Counted from the stretch's first letter, positions 19,380-28,373 are shown. The stretch is 64,000 nucleotides of DNA from Microbacterium sp. NC79 (GCF_019061125.1 NZ_JAHQYI010000003.1:101839-165838); one strand, 5' to 3'. Notes: generated by a model not told the origin, from the sequence alone. A program made the numbers and translations.

Positions 19380-20614
19380 AACGGTTCATCCTCCTCGGCA
19401 ACGGTGACATCGCTTTCGCCTGCCGTCAGGATCGTTTCTGACACGCTATTTTCCGAGTTTTCTGCCGGTTCGATCGCGATGATCTGGCCAGATTGCACCC
19501 GCACGACGTGTGCACGCAACTGGGGCGGAACATCTTCTTCGACTGCAGACGTGACAATGACCTGCTCATAACCGGCGGCGAGCTCGGCGAGTCGTGTGCG
19601 TCGTTGGGCATCAAGCTCGGCGAAAACGTCGTCAAGAATCAGAATGGGGTCGCCTGCACTGAGCTCTTCGCGCAGAAGTTCGGCTGAGGCCAACCGCAGT
19701 GCGAGTGCAACCGACCACGATTCACCATGCGATGCGTAACCTTTCACGGGCAGCCCGCGCACCATCAACAGCAGGTCATCTCGGTGCGGACCGACGAGAG
19801 TTAACCCGCGTTCCAGCTCACTCGAGCGCTTTGCCACGAGAGCCGCACGGAACAGCTCAGCCGTGGTTCCGCTCTGCGCGCTGTCAACGGACGCCTCATT
19901 TTCTTCCGGGTCGGCGCCGGTTATTGACAGCACCCAGGTGAGTGTCGGCGAGTGGTCGGCGCCGGCGATCGCGGTGTAGGCATCGGCGACGGGAGTTGCC
20001 ATTTCGGCAGCCAGGGCGAGACGCGCATCGATGAGCTGTGATCCAAACGCGATGAGTTTGTCATCCCACACCTCGAGGGTGGAGAGGCCTTCGCCCTTGA
20101 CACCGCGGGCACGCGCTGACTTCAGCAGTGCGTTGCGCTGTTTGAGCACGCGTTCATAGTCAGCGATGATGCCTGCCATGCGCGGGCGACGCTGAATCAG
20201 CATTTGGTCAGCGAATTTTCGTCGTGCCGACGGATCACCACGCACAATCTGGAGATCTTCGGGAGCGAACAACACGACGTGCGCATACCGAGGCAATTCG
20301 GCCGGTTTTACCGGCGCCCCGTTTACACGCGCTTTGTTTGCGCCTTGTTTGTTGATCTGGAGATCGAGCGTGACGCGACGTTCGCCGTGCGCAAGCCGGG
20401 CCCGAACAAACGCGGCATCTTGTCCTTCGCGCACGAGCGGTGCATCTTGCGAAACGCGGTGCGAGCCAAGCGTTGCGAGGTAGGCGAGAGACTCAGCGAG
20501 GTTGGTTTTTCCCTGGCCATTGCGTCCGACGAAGACGTTTGCGCCTCGGGCAAGCGAGACTTCCGCTGTTTTGTAGTTGCGAAAGTCTTGCAGCCCGAGG
20601 TGCTCAACAAACAT
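19376..20614 (-). CDS. recF: DNA replication and repair protein RecF
   Basis: SMC-like ATPase that helps load RecA at gaps. 412 aa: Walker A G-R-N-G-Q-G-K-T at 30-37, the RecF signature around G-E-S-W-S-V-A-L-A-L near 295, and Walker B L-D-D-V-F-A-E-L-D near 325. The N-terminus M-F-V-E-H-L-G-L-Q-D-F-R-N-Y is classical. It lies five bases behind dnaN. The C-terminus has an extra acidic extension of about 35 residues after the conserved core. Confidence 0.97.
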   Translation of the reverse strand: MFVEHLGLQDFRNYKTAEVSLARGANVFVGRNGQGKTNLAESLAYLATLGSHRVSQDAPLVREGQDAAFVRARLAHGERRVTLDLQINKQGANKARVNGAPVKPAELPRYAHVVLFAPEDLQIVRGDPSARRKFADQMLIQRRPRMAGIIADYERVLKQRNALLKSARARGVKGEGLSTLEVWDDKLIAFGSQLIDARLALAAEMATPVADAYTAIAGADHSPTLTWVLSITGADPEENEASVDSAQSGTTAELFRAALVAKRSSELERGLTLVGPHRDDLLLMVRGLPVKGYASHGESWSVALALRLASAELLREELSAGDPILILDDVFAELDAQRRTRLAELAAGYEQVIVTSAVEEDVPPQLRAHVVRVQSGQIIAIEPAENSENSVSETILTAGESDVTVAEEDEPF

Positions 20615-20619
20615 CGCGC

Positions 20620-21762
20620 TCAGCGAAGGAGCAGGTTGGGCTGCAACAGGTACTTGAAGTTGTCGCCTGAAGCACCATCGACCGACGTCTGCGCCGTGAT
20701 CAATACGGGGCTGAGCTTGTTCGCGTTGTCGGTTGAGGTAAACGTGATGCGGGTGAACTCGCTCTTGACAGCGCCGAGGGCCTCGGTCAAGAACTGCGGG
20801 TTCAGGCCAATGACGACATCGTCGCCGCCGGAAAGCGTGGCATCGATCGATTCGGATGCGCGAGCCTGCTCGTTGCCTGAAGCATCCATCGTGACCGACT
20901 CGTTCGTGAAGGTGAAGCGCAGCGGAGCCGAGCGGTCAAGCACGAGCGAAACACGGCGCACAGCTTCAACGAGATCTGCGGTGTTCACGACGGCGTAGTG
21001 CTCAGTCTGCTCGGGGAACAGGCGGCGGACCGGCGGGAAATTTCCCTTGATCAACAGCGAAGTGACGGTTTTGTTGCCTGCCGTGAACGAAATGATCTCG
21101 CGATCACCTGATCCGGAGAAGGCAACCGAAATGTTTTCGGCGTGCGAGAACGTCTTGCCAACTTCGAGCAGCGTGCGGGCCGGAACCAGCGCAGTGCTGT
21201 CGACGGATTGGCCGTCCCACTGCACATCGCGAAGCGCGACGCGGTAACGGTCAGTTGCGACGAGGCTGAGCTCTGTGCCGGCAACTTCAAGCAGCACACC
21301 GGTCAGCACCGGCGTGACATCATCGCGGGAAGCAGCAAAACCGACCTGAGCAATTGCGGTGGCAAATTCCTCAGCAGGAACGAGTCCTGATTCGCCTGTC
21401 ACTTCCGGGATCGCCGGGTATTCCGCGACGGGCATGGAAGCCAGCGTGAATCGGGCGGAACCACAGGTCAGCAGAATTCCACCATCGTCTTGCGTTGCCA
21501 GCTCGATGGGAGCATTCGGCAATCGGCTTGCGATATCGGAAAGCAGCCGACCATGCACGAGGATCGTGCCCGGCTCGTCGATCGTTGCCTCAATGACGGT
21601 TCGCGCCGACGCTTCGTAGTCGAAAGCCGACAACGACAAACCCTCGTCAGTTGCTTCGATAAGCACTCCGGCCAGGATCGGCTGCGGGTTGCGCTGCGGC
21701 AACAACTTGACGACGAACGAGACGGCTTCGCTGAAAACGTCGCGATTCACGTGGAACTTCAC
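20620..21762 (-). CDS. dnaN: DNA polymerase III beta subunit (sliding clamp)
   Basis: Processivity clamp of DNA polymerase III. 380 aa from GTG at 21762, preceded by AAGGGAG six bases upstream. The frame stays open to 21825, but that extension reaches into oriC and has no family similarity. Three consecutive clamp folds are expected; the end Y-L-L-Q-P-N-L-L-L-R differs slightly from the common P-M-R-L/P-V-R-L terminus. It is the first gene downstream of oriC, co-directional with dnaA. Confidence 0.97.
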   Translation of the reverse strand: MKFHVNRDVFSEAVSFVVKLLPQRNPQPILAGVLIEATDEGLSLSAFDYEASARTVIEATIDEPGTILVHGRLLSDIASRLPNAPIELATQDDGGILLTCGSARFTLASMPVAEYPAIPEVTGESGLVPAEEFATAIAQVGFAASRDDVTPVLTGVLLEVAGTELSLVATDRYRVALRDVQWDGQSVDSTALVPARTLLEVGKTFSHAENISVAFSGSGDREIISFTAGNKTVTSLLIKGNFPPVRRLFPEQTEHYAVVNTADLVEAVRRVSLVLDRSAPLRFTFTNESVTMDASGNEQARASESIDATLSGGDDVVIGLNPQFLTEALGAVKSEFTRITFTSTDNANKLSPVLITAQTSVDGASGDNFKYLLQPNLLLR

Positions 21763-22452
21763 GTTCGCTCCCTTGAACTCCCTGCTTGGGGTTACAACAC
21801 TAGCGCCACTGTGTGGACAAGCCACAGCCCACAGCCAAATCCGTCAAGGTCATCGGAAGTCTGGCCTATAGAGAGAGATCTGGTTAACAGTGTTAACACC
21901 TGTGGATACTGTGGACAACTCTGTGGAAGCCAAGCGAGAGTAGGGAATCACAATGGTGTTACTTGTGGAAATCGGTGTAATTACGCGGGAGAACAACCCT
22001 GTGGAAAACTTCCCGAAATCACAAGTTCTCCACAAGCCTTGTCATTTCGTTCACAATCCGTCGACAGGAAAACAGGCTTATCCACAAGTTATCCACACGT
22101 GTGTGAAACTCCTTTTTGAGGCCTTCTCGGGCGCGTCGCGGGCGATTTGACGCACTTTTTCGCCTCCAAGGTCATTTTTGATGTCGAGAAACTCGAACGG
22201 GCAGAGCGCCAGCGAGCGTTGTTTGGTGGTCGATGCCTGCTTGAGAGAATCCGTTCTGACGACTTATTTCGGCAGCTTTCGAACGCAGCTCATGGTTCCG
22301 AACGGAAAATCGTCGAAATAGCGCTCTGAGCGTCGTTGAGAGTGTGGAGCTCACTGAGCCCCGGTGGCGACCTGAGCGCGCACCGGATGGCCGGTGATAC
22401 CCGTGCCAGGCATGACCGGCGCTGTGTGTGCGCGGAGAATCGTTTCAGACAA
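21763..22452. other. Origin of replication (oriC) between dnaA and dnaN
   Basis: Non-coding stretch with a dense DnaA-box cluster at 21812-22097. Two perfect TTATCCACA boxes (22078-22086, 22089-22097) lie 11 bp apart in the same orientation. One-mismatch boxes are at 21901-21909, 21910-21918, 21812-21820, 22000-22008 (reverse) and 22026-22034 (forward); weaker ones are at 21922 and 21964. GTTAAC motifs occur near 21883 and 21893. Boxes left of about 22010 point one way and those right of it the other. From 22098 to 22452 I see no boxes, genes or clear repeats beyond T-rich patches near 22110 and 22148 that could be the unwinding element. Confidence 0.93.
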
Positions 22453-22493
22453 CGAAAATCCCCGACTTCGAGAGATGAAGTCGGGGATTTTCG
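22453..22493 (-). terminator. Terminator of dnaA
   Basis: A 17-bp perfect stem (22453-22469, 22477-22493) with a 7-nt loop, about 40 bp past the dnaA stop, with A/T ends on both sides. It separates dnaA transcription from oriC. Confidence 0.88.
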
Positions 22494-22533
22494 GTTTTCG
22501 CGCGATTTAACGCGCTGAGATTGATTGTGCGTG

Positions 22534-23931
22534 TCAGCGGCGGCTGAGCTGCGCGGTGATCTCCGTGACCTGGTTATAGATCGAGCGGCGCTCTTTCATG
22601 AGCTCGGCAATCTTCTTGTACGCGTACATCACGGTGGTGTGGTCGCGTCCGCCAAAGAGCTGACCGATCTTCGGTAGGGAAAGACTCGTGCGTTCGCGGC
22701 ACAGATACATGGCAATCTGACGAGCAGTGGCGACCGCCTGGGAACGGCTGGAACCATAGAGATCGTCGACGGTGAACTTAAAGTACTGCGCAGTCACCGT
22801 AATGATGTCGGTCGGAGAAATGACATTTGCCTCAGTCTGGTCAACGATGTCGCGCAGCACCGTCTGGGCCAGACCCATGTCGAGGGTGGAGCGGTTGAGG
22901 CTCGCAAATGCGGAGACGCGGATGAGGGCGCCCTCGAGCTCGCGAATGTTCGACGAGACCATGGTGGCGATGTAGGTGAGCACCTCATCGGGAATCTGCA
23001 GCCGTTCGCTCTGTGCCTTTTTGCGGAGAATCGCGATACGGGTTTCCAGGTCAGGTGCCTGAACGTCGGTGATCAAACCCCACTCGAAGCGCGAACGCAT
23101 GCGATCTTCGAACCCGGTGAGCAACTTCGGTGCGACATCACTTGTGATCACAACCTGCTTGTCGTGATCGTGCAGCGTGTTGAACGTGTGGAAGAACGCT
23201 TCCTGCGTCTCGGCGCGGCCCTGCAAGAATTGAATGTCATCGATCAGGAGAATGTCGACGTCGCGGTAGCGGGCTTGGAAAGCGGAACCACGGTTGTTGG
23301 CGATCGAGTTGATGAAGTCGTTGGTGAATTCTTCGCTGGAAACATAACGAACGCGCACGCCGGCGTAGAGATTAATCGCGTAATCGCCGATGGCGTGCAA
23401 GAGGTGGGTCTTACCAAGACCGGAGTCACCATAAATGAAGAGCGGGTTGTAAGCCTTAGCAGGCGCTTCGGCGACGGCGACAGCGGCAGCGTGCGAGAAC
23501 CGGTTGGACTGGCCGATAACGAAGCTGTCGAACGTGTATTTCGGGTTCAACCTCGTGTCGTGACGAGAATTGTGCGTCTGTACTGGTTCCGGAGCCGGCT
23601 CTTCGATCGGACGCGGAATGGGATTCTCGTGCACAGTGACCGGTGCGGTGATCTGCGTTTCGTTGAGTTCAGGGTCGACAGCGATGCGGAATCCGGTCGC
23701 CTCGTTTTCGCCGACAGCGGCGAGAGCCTCGCTCATGGGCTGCTTGATTCGCTTGAGCTGGCCGGCCGTTAAATCATTCGGCACCAGGATGTAGAGCATT
23801 CCGCCCATCACACCCTGTGCGACGGCGAGGTTAAGGAAGCCATGCATTTGCGGTGTGACGCGGTCATCGGTCGCAAGGTGCTGCATGACGGCTTTCCAGA
23901 CAGGAACATCCGGAATGTCGTGCTGCGTCAT
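22534..23931 (-). CDS. dnaA: Chromosomal replication initiator DnaA
   Basis: AAA+ initiator that binds DnaA boxes and melts oriC. 465 aa from ATG at 23931, chosen because GGGGGA lies nine bases upstream and residues [12 protein letters not shown] match a domain I start; the frame extends to 24003 without support. Domain I is at about 1-85, a short Pro/Glu-rich domain II at about 86-125, and the AAA+ domain III carries Walker A G-D-S-G-L-G-K-T (168-175), Walker B L-L-I-D-D-I-Q and the F-E-W-G sensor region. Domain IV has [10 protein letters not shown] near 425-434 for box recognition. Divergent from rpmH. Confidence 0.98.
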   Translation of the reverse strand: MTQHDIPDVPVWKAVMQHLATDDRVTPQMHGFLNLAVAQGVMGGMLYILVPNDLTAGQLKRIKQPMSEALAAVGENEATGFRIAVDPELNETQITAPVTVHENPIPRPIEEPAPEPVQTHNSRHDTRLNPKYTFDSFVIGQSNRFSHAAAVAVAEAPAKAYNPLFIYGDSGLGKTHLLHAIGDYAINLYAGVRVRYVSSEEFTNDFINSIANNRGSAFQARYRDVDILLIDDIQFLQGRAETQEAFFHTFNTLHDHDKQVVITSDVAPKLLTGFEDRMRSRFEWGLITDVQAPDLETRIAILRKKAQSERLQIPDEVLTYIATMVSSNIRELEGALIRVSAFASLNRSTLDMGLAQTVLRDIVDQTEANVISPTDIITVTAQYFKFTVDDLYGSSRSQAVATARQIAMYLCRERTSLSLPKIGQLFGGRDHTTVMYAYKKIAELMKERRSIYNQVTEITAQLSRR

Positions 23932-24111
23932 GGCTGTGTTTCCCCCAACGGAAGTGCGCAATGAACCTGAGTTCATGCTGTGGATAACCCGGCGTTTGTG
24001 CAACGGTAGCGAGCCGGGTGGGCAAGAGCAACCTCCACTCTACGGCGGATTTGTGCGTGTCTTCTGGGGTTTGACCGGAACGTGGGGATAATCACTAGTT
24101 TGGGTCTCAGT

Positions 24112-24140
24112 TTGCTTGTTGGCCGGGAAAGTCGTAGCCT
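24112..24140 (+). promoter_or_regulatory. Probable rpmH promoter
   Basis: TTGCTT (24112-24117), a 17-bp spacer and TAGCCT (24135-24140) form a sigma-70-type promoter about 100 bp upstream of rpmH. The rest of the 306-bp dnaA-rpmH gap (23932-24237) shows no gene; it must also hold the dnaA promoter. Confidence 0.5.
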
Positions 24141-24237
24141 AAATCGGTTGACTTATGCCCCGCTACGGGTGCATCAACCCTTGTCCGTTAGTCCCCGGAA
24201 GCACTCATCCCGGAGACTGCATCTCCGGAGTGACCCC

Positions 24238-24375
24238 ATGAGCAAGCGTACTTTCCAGCCGAACAACCGCCGCCGCGCCAAGAAGCACGGCTTCCGCGCC
24301 CGTATGCGCACCCGCGCGGGCCGCGCGATCCTTTCTGCACGTCGTGCAAAGGGTCGCGTCGAGCTGTCGGCGTAA
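24238..24375 (+). CDS. rpmH: Ribosomal protein bL34
   Basis: 45-residue, very basic L34 with the invariant start [15 protein letters not shown] and the family end V-E-L-S-A. GGAG lies nine bases before the ATG. First gene of the rpmH-rnpA-yidD-yidC-jag-rsmG series; it is conserved beside dnaA in nearly all bacteria. Confidence 0.99.
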   Translation: MSKRTFQPNNRRRAKKHGFRARMRTRAGRAILSARRAKGRVELSA

Positions 24376-24384
24376 CCACTCGCG

Positions 24385-24720
24385 GTGCTCGCGAGACCGC
24401 ATCGAATCACCCGCGGAGCCGACTATAAAGCAGTCGTCCGACGCGGTGTTCGAGGTGCTGGCGCACACACTGTGACGTATGTCACCCAGACGGGTGAAGA
24501 TCGTCCTGCGCGCTTTGGTTTCATCGTGAGCAAGCAAGTAGGAACGGCGGTCGTGCGAAACACGATCCGTCGTCGCCTCAAAGCGATCTGTTCCGAAGCA
24601 TTGCCTTCGGTGCGAATGGGCGCGGATGTTGTCATCCGCGCCCTTCCGTCGTCTGCCGGCAGCGATTATCAGTCGCTGCGCGATGAAGTTCGACGGTCTT
24701 TGGAGAAGAAGGCATCATGA
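24385..24720 (+). CDS. rnpA: Ribonuclease P protein component
   Basis: Protein subunit of RNase P, which trims tRNA 5' leaders with the RNA subunit (not in this window). 111 aa from GTG at 24385. Conserved parts are the N-terminal R-P-H-R-I-T-R-G-A-D-Y, the R-F-G-F-I-V-S-K-Q-V-G-T-A-V-V-R-N-T-I-R-R-R segment at about 43-64 (the RNR-type signature), and A-D-V-V-I-R-A-L-P near 82-90. It overlaps yidD by ATGA. Confidence 0.97.
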   Translation: MLARPHRITRGADYKAVVRRGVRGAGAHTVTYVTQTGEDRPARFGFIVSKQVGTAVVRNTIRRRLKAICSEALPSVRMGADVVIRALPSSAGSDYQSLRDEVRRSLEKKAS

Positions 24721-25070
24721 CGAGCGCCCTTCCTGCGTACGCTCGCGGCACCGACCACCTCGCGTCGCGCGACTTCTTCCGTTCCCTTCCCCTGTGGCCG
24801 CGAAATGCAGCCATTGGCGTTATGACTGCCTACCGCGCCGTGATCTCTCCGATCTATGGCGACGTGTGTAAGTACTATCCGTCTTGTTCCGCCTATGCCG
24901 TTGGTGCGCTGCAACAACATGGCCTATTGAAGGGGGCGGCGAAAGCCGCGGCGCGCATCAGTCGCTGCCACCCTTGGGCTCAGGGCGGCGAAGACGACGT
25001 TCCCCCTCATCCGCATTTTCGACACGGACTCACGCCGCGTGGGTTTGTCGTGCCGTCTGGAAAGGACTGA
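24717..25070 (+). CDS. yidD: Membrane protein insertion efficiency factor YidD
   Basis: 117 aa. YidD core: Y-R-A-V-I-S-P near 39-45, C-K-Y-Y-P-S-C-S-A-Y-A near 51-61, H-G-L-L-K-G-A near 68-74, and R-C-H-P-W at about 83-87, giving the three conserved cysteines. About 20 extra N-terminal and 25 C-terminal residues flank the core. The protein is thought to act at the inner membrane beside YidC. It is translationally coupled to rnpA by a 4-nt overlap, and the yidC start follows three bases after its stop. Confidence 0.96.
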   Translation: MTSALPAYARGTDHLASRDFFRSLPLWPRNAAIGVMTAYRAVISPIYGDVCKYYPSCSAYAVGALQQHGLLKGAAKAAARISRCHPWAQGGEDDVPPHPHFRHGLTPRGFVVPSGKD

Positions 25071-25073
25071 TCC

Positions 25074-26168
25074 GTGGATCTGTTTTCCATCATCCTTTGG
25101 CCCCTGAAATGGGCCGTTGAAGCGATCCTGGTCGCCTGGCACTGGCTTCTGACTGTTGTCGGTATGCCGGCCGCGAGCGGAACCACCTGGGTACTTGCCA
25201 TCGTGGGTCTTGTGATCGTCGTCCGTTCGGCTTTGGTTCCGCTGACGGTGAAGCAAATCAAGAGCCAGCGCCGCATGATGGAAATTGCTCCTGATCTGCG
25301 TAAAGTCCAGGCAAAGTACAAGGGCAAAAAGGATCAGCTGAGCCGCGAGGCGATGAGCCGCGAGACGATGGCACTGTACAAGAAGCACGGCACCACGCCG
25401 GTTTCTGGTTGCCTGCCGTTGCTTGTGCAGATGCCCATCTTCTTCGCTCTTTTCCAGACGCTGAACGAAGTCAATACGAACGCAGACAAGGGCAAGGGTG
25501 GCGTTGGCTTCCTGAGCGCCGAACTGACTCAGCAGTTCAACGATGCGAAGTTGTTTGACGTTGCATCGCTGCATGACTCCCTCATGGGCTCGCTCGAGTC
25601 GAAGAACCCGGGCTGGGAACTGACCGTCACCATCCTCGTCATCCTCGTCATTCTGATGATCGGGTCGCAGTTCTTCACCCAGCTGCAGATCGTTTCGAAG
25701 AACCTCTCCCCCGAGGCTAAGACCGGCCAGGCCTACCAGATCCAGAAGATCATGCTCTATGTTCTTCCGTTCGCCTTCGTCTTCTCCGGTGTCTTCTTCC
25801 CGCTCGGTGTCGTTCTCTACTGGTTCATCTCGAACCTGTGGACCATGGGCCAGCAGTTCATCGTTATTCGCAACATGCCCACCCCTGGTTCCGACGCTGC
25901 AAAGGCTCGCGAAGCCCGCCTGCTGAAGAAGGGCAAGGCACTCGATGCCAAGGGCAACGTGATCACGATTGCGCAGTACGAAGCAGAACAGCAGCGACTG
26001 CTTGAAGAGGCAGAACAGCGCAAGGTACAGCAGCCGAAGCGTGAACAGCCCCTCGGCAAGAACCGCGCTAAGAAGCAGGCTCAGAAGCAGAACAACGCCA
26101 ATCAGAGTGGCTCTGCGCAAGCCTCAGATTCGGGCACTGATAGCGCGAATCCCGACGAGAAGAAGTAG
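25074..26168 (+). CDS. yidC: Membrane protein insertase YidC/Oxa1
   Basis: Inserts and folds membrane proteins. 364 aa from GTG at 25074 with GGAAAGGA upstream. It is the short actinobacterial form without the large periplasmic domain of E. coli. Helices are at about 28-55, after G-C-L-P-L-L-V-Q-M-P-I-F-F-A-L-F at about 116-131, at about 180-200 and at about 223-250. The conserved Arg of the hydrophilic groove is expected in the V-V-R-S-A-L-V-P-L-T stretch near 49-58. The C-terminus is a long Lys/Gln-rich ribosome-contacting tail (about 280-364). Confidence 0.97.
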   Translation: MDLFSIILWPLKWAVEAILVAWHWLLTVVGMPAASGTTWVLAIVGLVIVVRSALVPLTVKQIKSQRRMMEIAPDLRKVQAKYKGKKDQLSREAMSRETMALYKKHGTTPVSGCLPLLVQMPIFFALFQTLNEVNTNADKGKGGVGFLSAELTQQFNDAKLFDVASLHDSLMGSLESKNPGWELTVTILVILVILMIGSQFFTQLQIVSKNLSPEAKTGQAYQIQKIMLYVLPFAFVFSGVFFPLGVVLYWFISNLWTMGQQFIVIRNMPTPGSDAAKAREARLLKKGKALDAKGNVITIAQYEAEQQRLLEEAEQRKVQQPKREQPLGKNRAKKQAQKQNNANQSGSAQASDSGTDSANPDEKK

Positions 26169-26177
26169 GAGGCGACG

Positions 26178-26666
26178 ATGACTGACGCACCCGTGAATGA
26201 ACCGACCGAAACGGCTGATCTCGAGCAAGAAGGCGACATCGCAGCCGACTACATTGAGGGTCTGCTCGACATCGCTGACATTGATGGTGACCTCGAACTC
26301 GACGTTCGCCAGGGCCGCGCCTATGTCTCTGTCGAGTCCGACGGAACGTCGCTGCGCACGCTCTCCGACCCGGAGACGGTGCAGGCACTGCAAGAGCTGA
26401 CGCGCCTGGCTGTGCAGAACAAGACCGTGCACTTCTCCCGTGTGATTCTTGACATCGGTGGATCCCGCGATGCACGCCAGCAGGAGCTGGAGAAGCTTGT
26501 CGACCGTGCCATCGCGCGACTCGATGAGGGTGCTTCACAGGCATCGCTGCCGGCAATGTCGTCGTACGAGCGCAAGCTGGTGCACGACATCGTGTCTGAC
26601 CGCGGCCTGATCTCGGAGTCCTACGGTGACGGTGCAGACCGTCACACTGTGCTCCGACGCGCTTAG
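26178..26666 (+). CDS. jag: KH/R3H-domain RNA-binding protein (Jag/KhpB)
   Basis: 162 aa. An acidic N-terminus is followed by a KH-like fold (about 28-85) and a C-terminal R3H domain with R-K-L-V-H-D-I-V-S-D-R-G-L at about 132-144 and the end R-H-T-V-L-R-R-A. The family binds small RNAs/mRNAs and affects cell elongation. AGGAGG precedes the ATG by five bases. The stop codon's last base is the first base of a parS site that separates this gene from rsmG. Confidence 0.95.
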   Translation: MTDAPVNEPTETADLEQEGDIAADYIEGLLDIADIDGDLELDVRQGRAYVSVESDGTSLRTLSDPETVQALQELTRLAVQNKTVHFSRVILDIGGSRDARQQELEKLVDRAIARLDEGASQASLPAMSSYERKLVHDIVSDRGLISESYGDGADRHTVLRRA

Positions 26667-26679
26667 TTTCACGTGAAAC
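26666..26679. promoter_or_regulatory. parS site 1
   Basis: Perfect GTTTCACGTGAAAC between jag and rsmG. It occupies the position where the rsmG ribosome-binding site would be. Confidence 0.95.
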
Positions 26680-26683
26680 ATTC

Positions 26684-27307
26684 ATGACACTCGAACAAGA
26701 ACCCACTGCAGCTGCGACGCTGTTCGGCGACAACATCGACAAGGCACGCGCCTTCACCCAGGCTCTCGCTGAGCAGGGAGAAGAGCGTGGCCTCATCGGC
26801 CCGTTGGAACTGCCCCGTCTCTGGACCCGCCACATCCTGAACAGCGCGATCACCGCTCCCCTGTTCTCCGGCCGTGTCGGCGATGTGGGCTCGGGCGCCG
26901 GTCTCCCTGGCCTCGTGTTGGCGATTGCTCGGCCCGATGTCGAGTGGGTGCTCATTGAGCCCATGGAACGCCGCGTCAACTGGCTCAACGAGCAGGTAGA
27001 TACCCTCGCACTCTCGAACGTCACCGTCTTCCGCGGCCGCGGCGAAGAGTGGCCTGAAGGCGCCGTACTCGATGCGGTTACCGCACGCGCCGTGTCAGCC
27101 CTACGCACGTTGATCCCCTTCACTGCTCCCCTGGTGCGCGATGGCGGAGAAATCATCTTTCTCAAGGGAGCCTCGGTGCAGAATGAGATCGACGCTGCCG
27201 AAAAAGTGATCCGCAAGTACAAGATCTCGGACATCTCGGTATCTGTGCTCGGCGAAGGTGTCCTGGATGAATCAACCCGGGTGTTCCGCGGGGTTGTTCG
27301 CGGTTAG
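26684..27307 (+). CDS. rsmG: 16S rRNA (guanine-N7) methyltransferase RsmG
   Basis: SAM-dependent methyltransferase that modifies G527 of 16S rRNA; loss gives low-level streptomycin resistance in other bacteria. 207 aa with SAM loop V-G-D-V-G-S-G-A-G-L-P-G-L-V at about 65-78, and E-P-M-E-R-R-V-N-W-L near 93-102. The start ATG at 26684 lies four bases after a parS site and has no visible Shine-Dalgarno, so it may depend on coupling to jag or on leaderless initiation. The terminator after it is itself built around a parS. Confidence 0.96.
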   Translation: MTLEQEPTAAATLFGDNIDKARAFTQALAEQGEERGLIGPLELPRLWTRHILNSAITAPLFSGRVGDVGSGAGLPGLVLAIARPDVEWVLIEPMERRVNWLNEQVDTLALSNVTVFRGRGEEWPEGAVLDAVTARAVSALRTLIPFTAPLVRDGGEIIFLKGASVQNEIDAAEKVIRKYKISDISVSVLGEGVLDESTRVFRGVVRG

Positions 27308-27321
27308 ACCTGACATTTGTT

Positions 27322-27353
27322 AGGGCCCGTGTTTCACGTGAAACACGGGCCCT
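27322..27353 (+). terminator. rsmG terminator with parS site 2 as its core
   Basis: A perfect 32-nt palindrome starting AGGGCCCGT and ending ACGGGCCCT, followed by TTTTCTTTT on the plus strand. The central 16 bases (27330-27345) are a perfect TGTTTCACGTGAAACA parS. The GC-rich flanks plus the T run make it a terminator; the core is a ParB site. Confidence 0.9.
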
Positions 27354-27416
27354 TTTCTTTTCCCTGCTGAGGGGTGGATGGATCGGGTTGCTGGCGTTGA
27401 GTTTGGACGGCGGAGC

Positions 27417-27497
27417 GGGGGATGACTCCGGGGATATCTCCAGGCCGCCCATGCGGGCGGCCTGCCAGACCCGCCAATATCCACTCCGTCATCCCCC
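27417..27497. repeat. Long imperfect inverted repeat in the rsmG-parA gap
   Basis: Outer arms GGGGGATGAC (27417-27426) and its complement (27488-27497), and inner perfect arms AGGCCGCCC (27442-27450) and its complement (27455-27463) around ATGC. GATAT/ATATC-like steps pair in between. No recognisable gene lies in 27354-27983; codon patterns are poor on both strands. Confidence 0.6.
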
Positions 27498-27519
27498 ACT
27501 CCTTCGAACGCCGGGTTCC

Positions 27520-27560
27520 GTTGCTGGGCTGGCTGAGTTGGTTGCTGGGTTGGCTGAGGT
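27520..27560. repeat. Short tandem repeat, two copies of about 21 bp
   Basis: GTTGCTGGGCTGGCTGAGTT at 27520-27539 is repeated at 27541-27560 with two changes. It lies in the low-complexity, G-rich non-coding stretch before parS site 3. Confidence 0.6.
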
Positions 27561-27920
27561 GGGGGGGCGGCGTGGCATCGGGAGCGCTTGGTACAACCGG
27601 CTTGGCCGGTTTGCGGGCGAGGTTGGGTGTTGCGCTATGCATCATCAAAAGCGTTACGTCGCGGGATTTTGGGGGAAATGTGCGGGTTGTAGGGCGGCGG
27701 TGTTGCATAACGTCGTGGGGTGGGAAGGTGCCATCGGCTTGGGATTCGACGGGCACATAGCACTGGGGTGTAGGGAGTATCTCCGGGGCATGGTGTGGGG
27801 GCGGGTAGCGGCTTCGAAGTTTGGCGGTGGTCCGTGCTCTGTTCGCTGTTGAGTGGGCATCGTGAGGGGAAATGAATCTGCGGCGGAGTGTTGACCGTTC
27901 CTTCTTGTACAGGGTGGGGG

Positions 27921-27936
27921 TGTTTCACGTGAAACA
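27921..27936. promoter_or_regulatory. parS site 3
   Basis: Perfect 16-mer TGTTTCACGTGAAACA, about 50 bp upstream of a small membrane protein gene. Confidence 0.96.
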
Positions 27937-27983
27937 TCGCACTGAGGTTGGGCAGGCGAGAATTGTTGGGGGGAGACGTTGCG

Positions 27984-28298
27984 ATGGGGGTGTGCGTCGA
28001 TATGAAGAAGATGGTCTTGTCAGTGATCGCGATTCTGCTGCTTGCTGGGATATTGTACGTCGCTGTCGAAACGCCCGCAGCCACCCCCGTGATAGTTCTG
28101 CTTGGTCCTGTCGCCGGTTTCGCACTCATCGGTTTCACAATTTATATCCGCCTGGGAGGTATGGCGGAGCGCACCCGGAACATGAAGGCCATCGTCAGAC
28201 AAAGACGCGAAGCTGCGGAAGCAGCACGGATGGCAGAAGGCTACTCCCCCGCAAATTCGCCAGATGGTGATCAGCCAGCGACACGCGAAGCGCCGTGA
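27984..28298 (+). CDS. Small two-helix membrane protein
   Basis: 104 aa from ATG at 27984, with GGGGGAGA about eight bases upstream; an in-frame ATG at 28002 is also possible. Two hydrophobic helices (about 9-27 and about 32-55), then a basic amphipathic helix (R-T-R-N-M-K-A-I-V-R-Q-R-R-E-A) and a polar tail. No family recognised. It has the same layout as the next gene (two helices, then a polar tail), so the pair may be distant duplicates. It lies between parS sites 3 and 4. Confidence 0.6.
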   Translation: MGVCVDMKKMVLSVIAILLLAGILYVAVETPAATPVIVLLGPVAGFALIGFTIYIRLGGMAERTRNMKAIVRQRREAAEAARMAEGYSPANSPDGDQPATREAP

Positions 28299-28320
28299 GT
28301 GCATGTGCTGTCAGGGTTCC

Positions 28321-28334
28321 GTTTCACGTGAAAC
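28321..28334. promoter_or_regulatory. parS site 4
   Basis: Perfect GTTTCACGTGAAAC between the two small membrane protein genes. Confidence 0.96.
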
Positions 28335-28373
28335 CAAATCGACCCAGCTCTTCAGGGATGTAAGGATGATGAC

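Noticed and set aside
24924..26120. A 398-codon open frame on the minus strand opposite yidD/yidC
   Set aside because: Shadow of yidC; Arg/Asp/Glu-rich translation with no recognisable domain and no ribosome site.
26068..27234. A 388-codon open frame opposite jag/rsmG
   Set aside because: Shadow of two well-supported genes; Arg/Ser-rich nonsense composition.
27334..27756. A 140-codon minus-strand ORF after rsmG
   Set aside because: Pro/Arg/Gln-rich, overlaps the terminator and the inverted repeat, no ribosome site; I could not support it.
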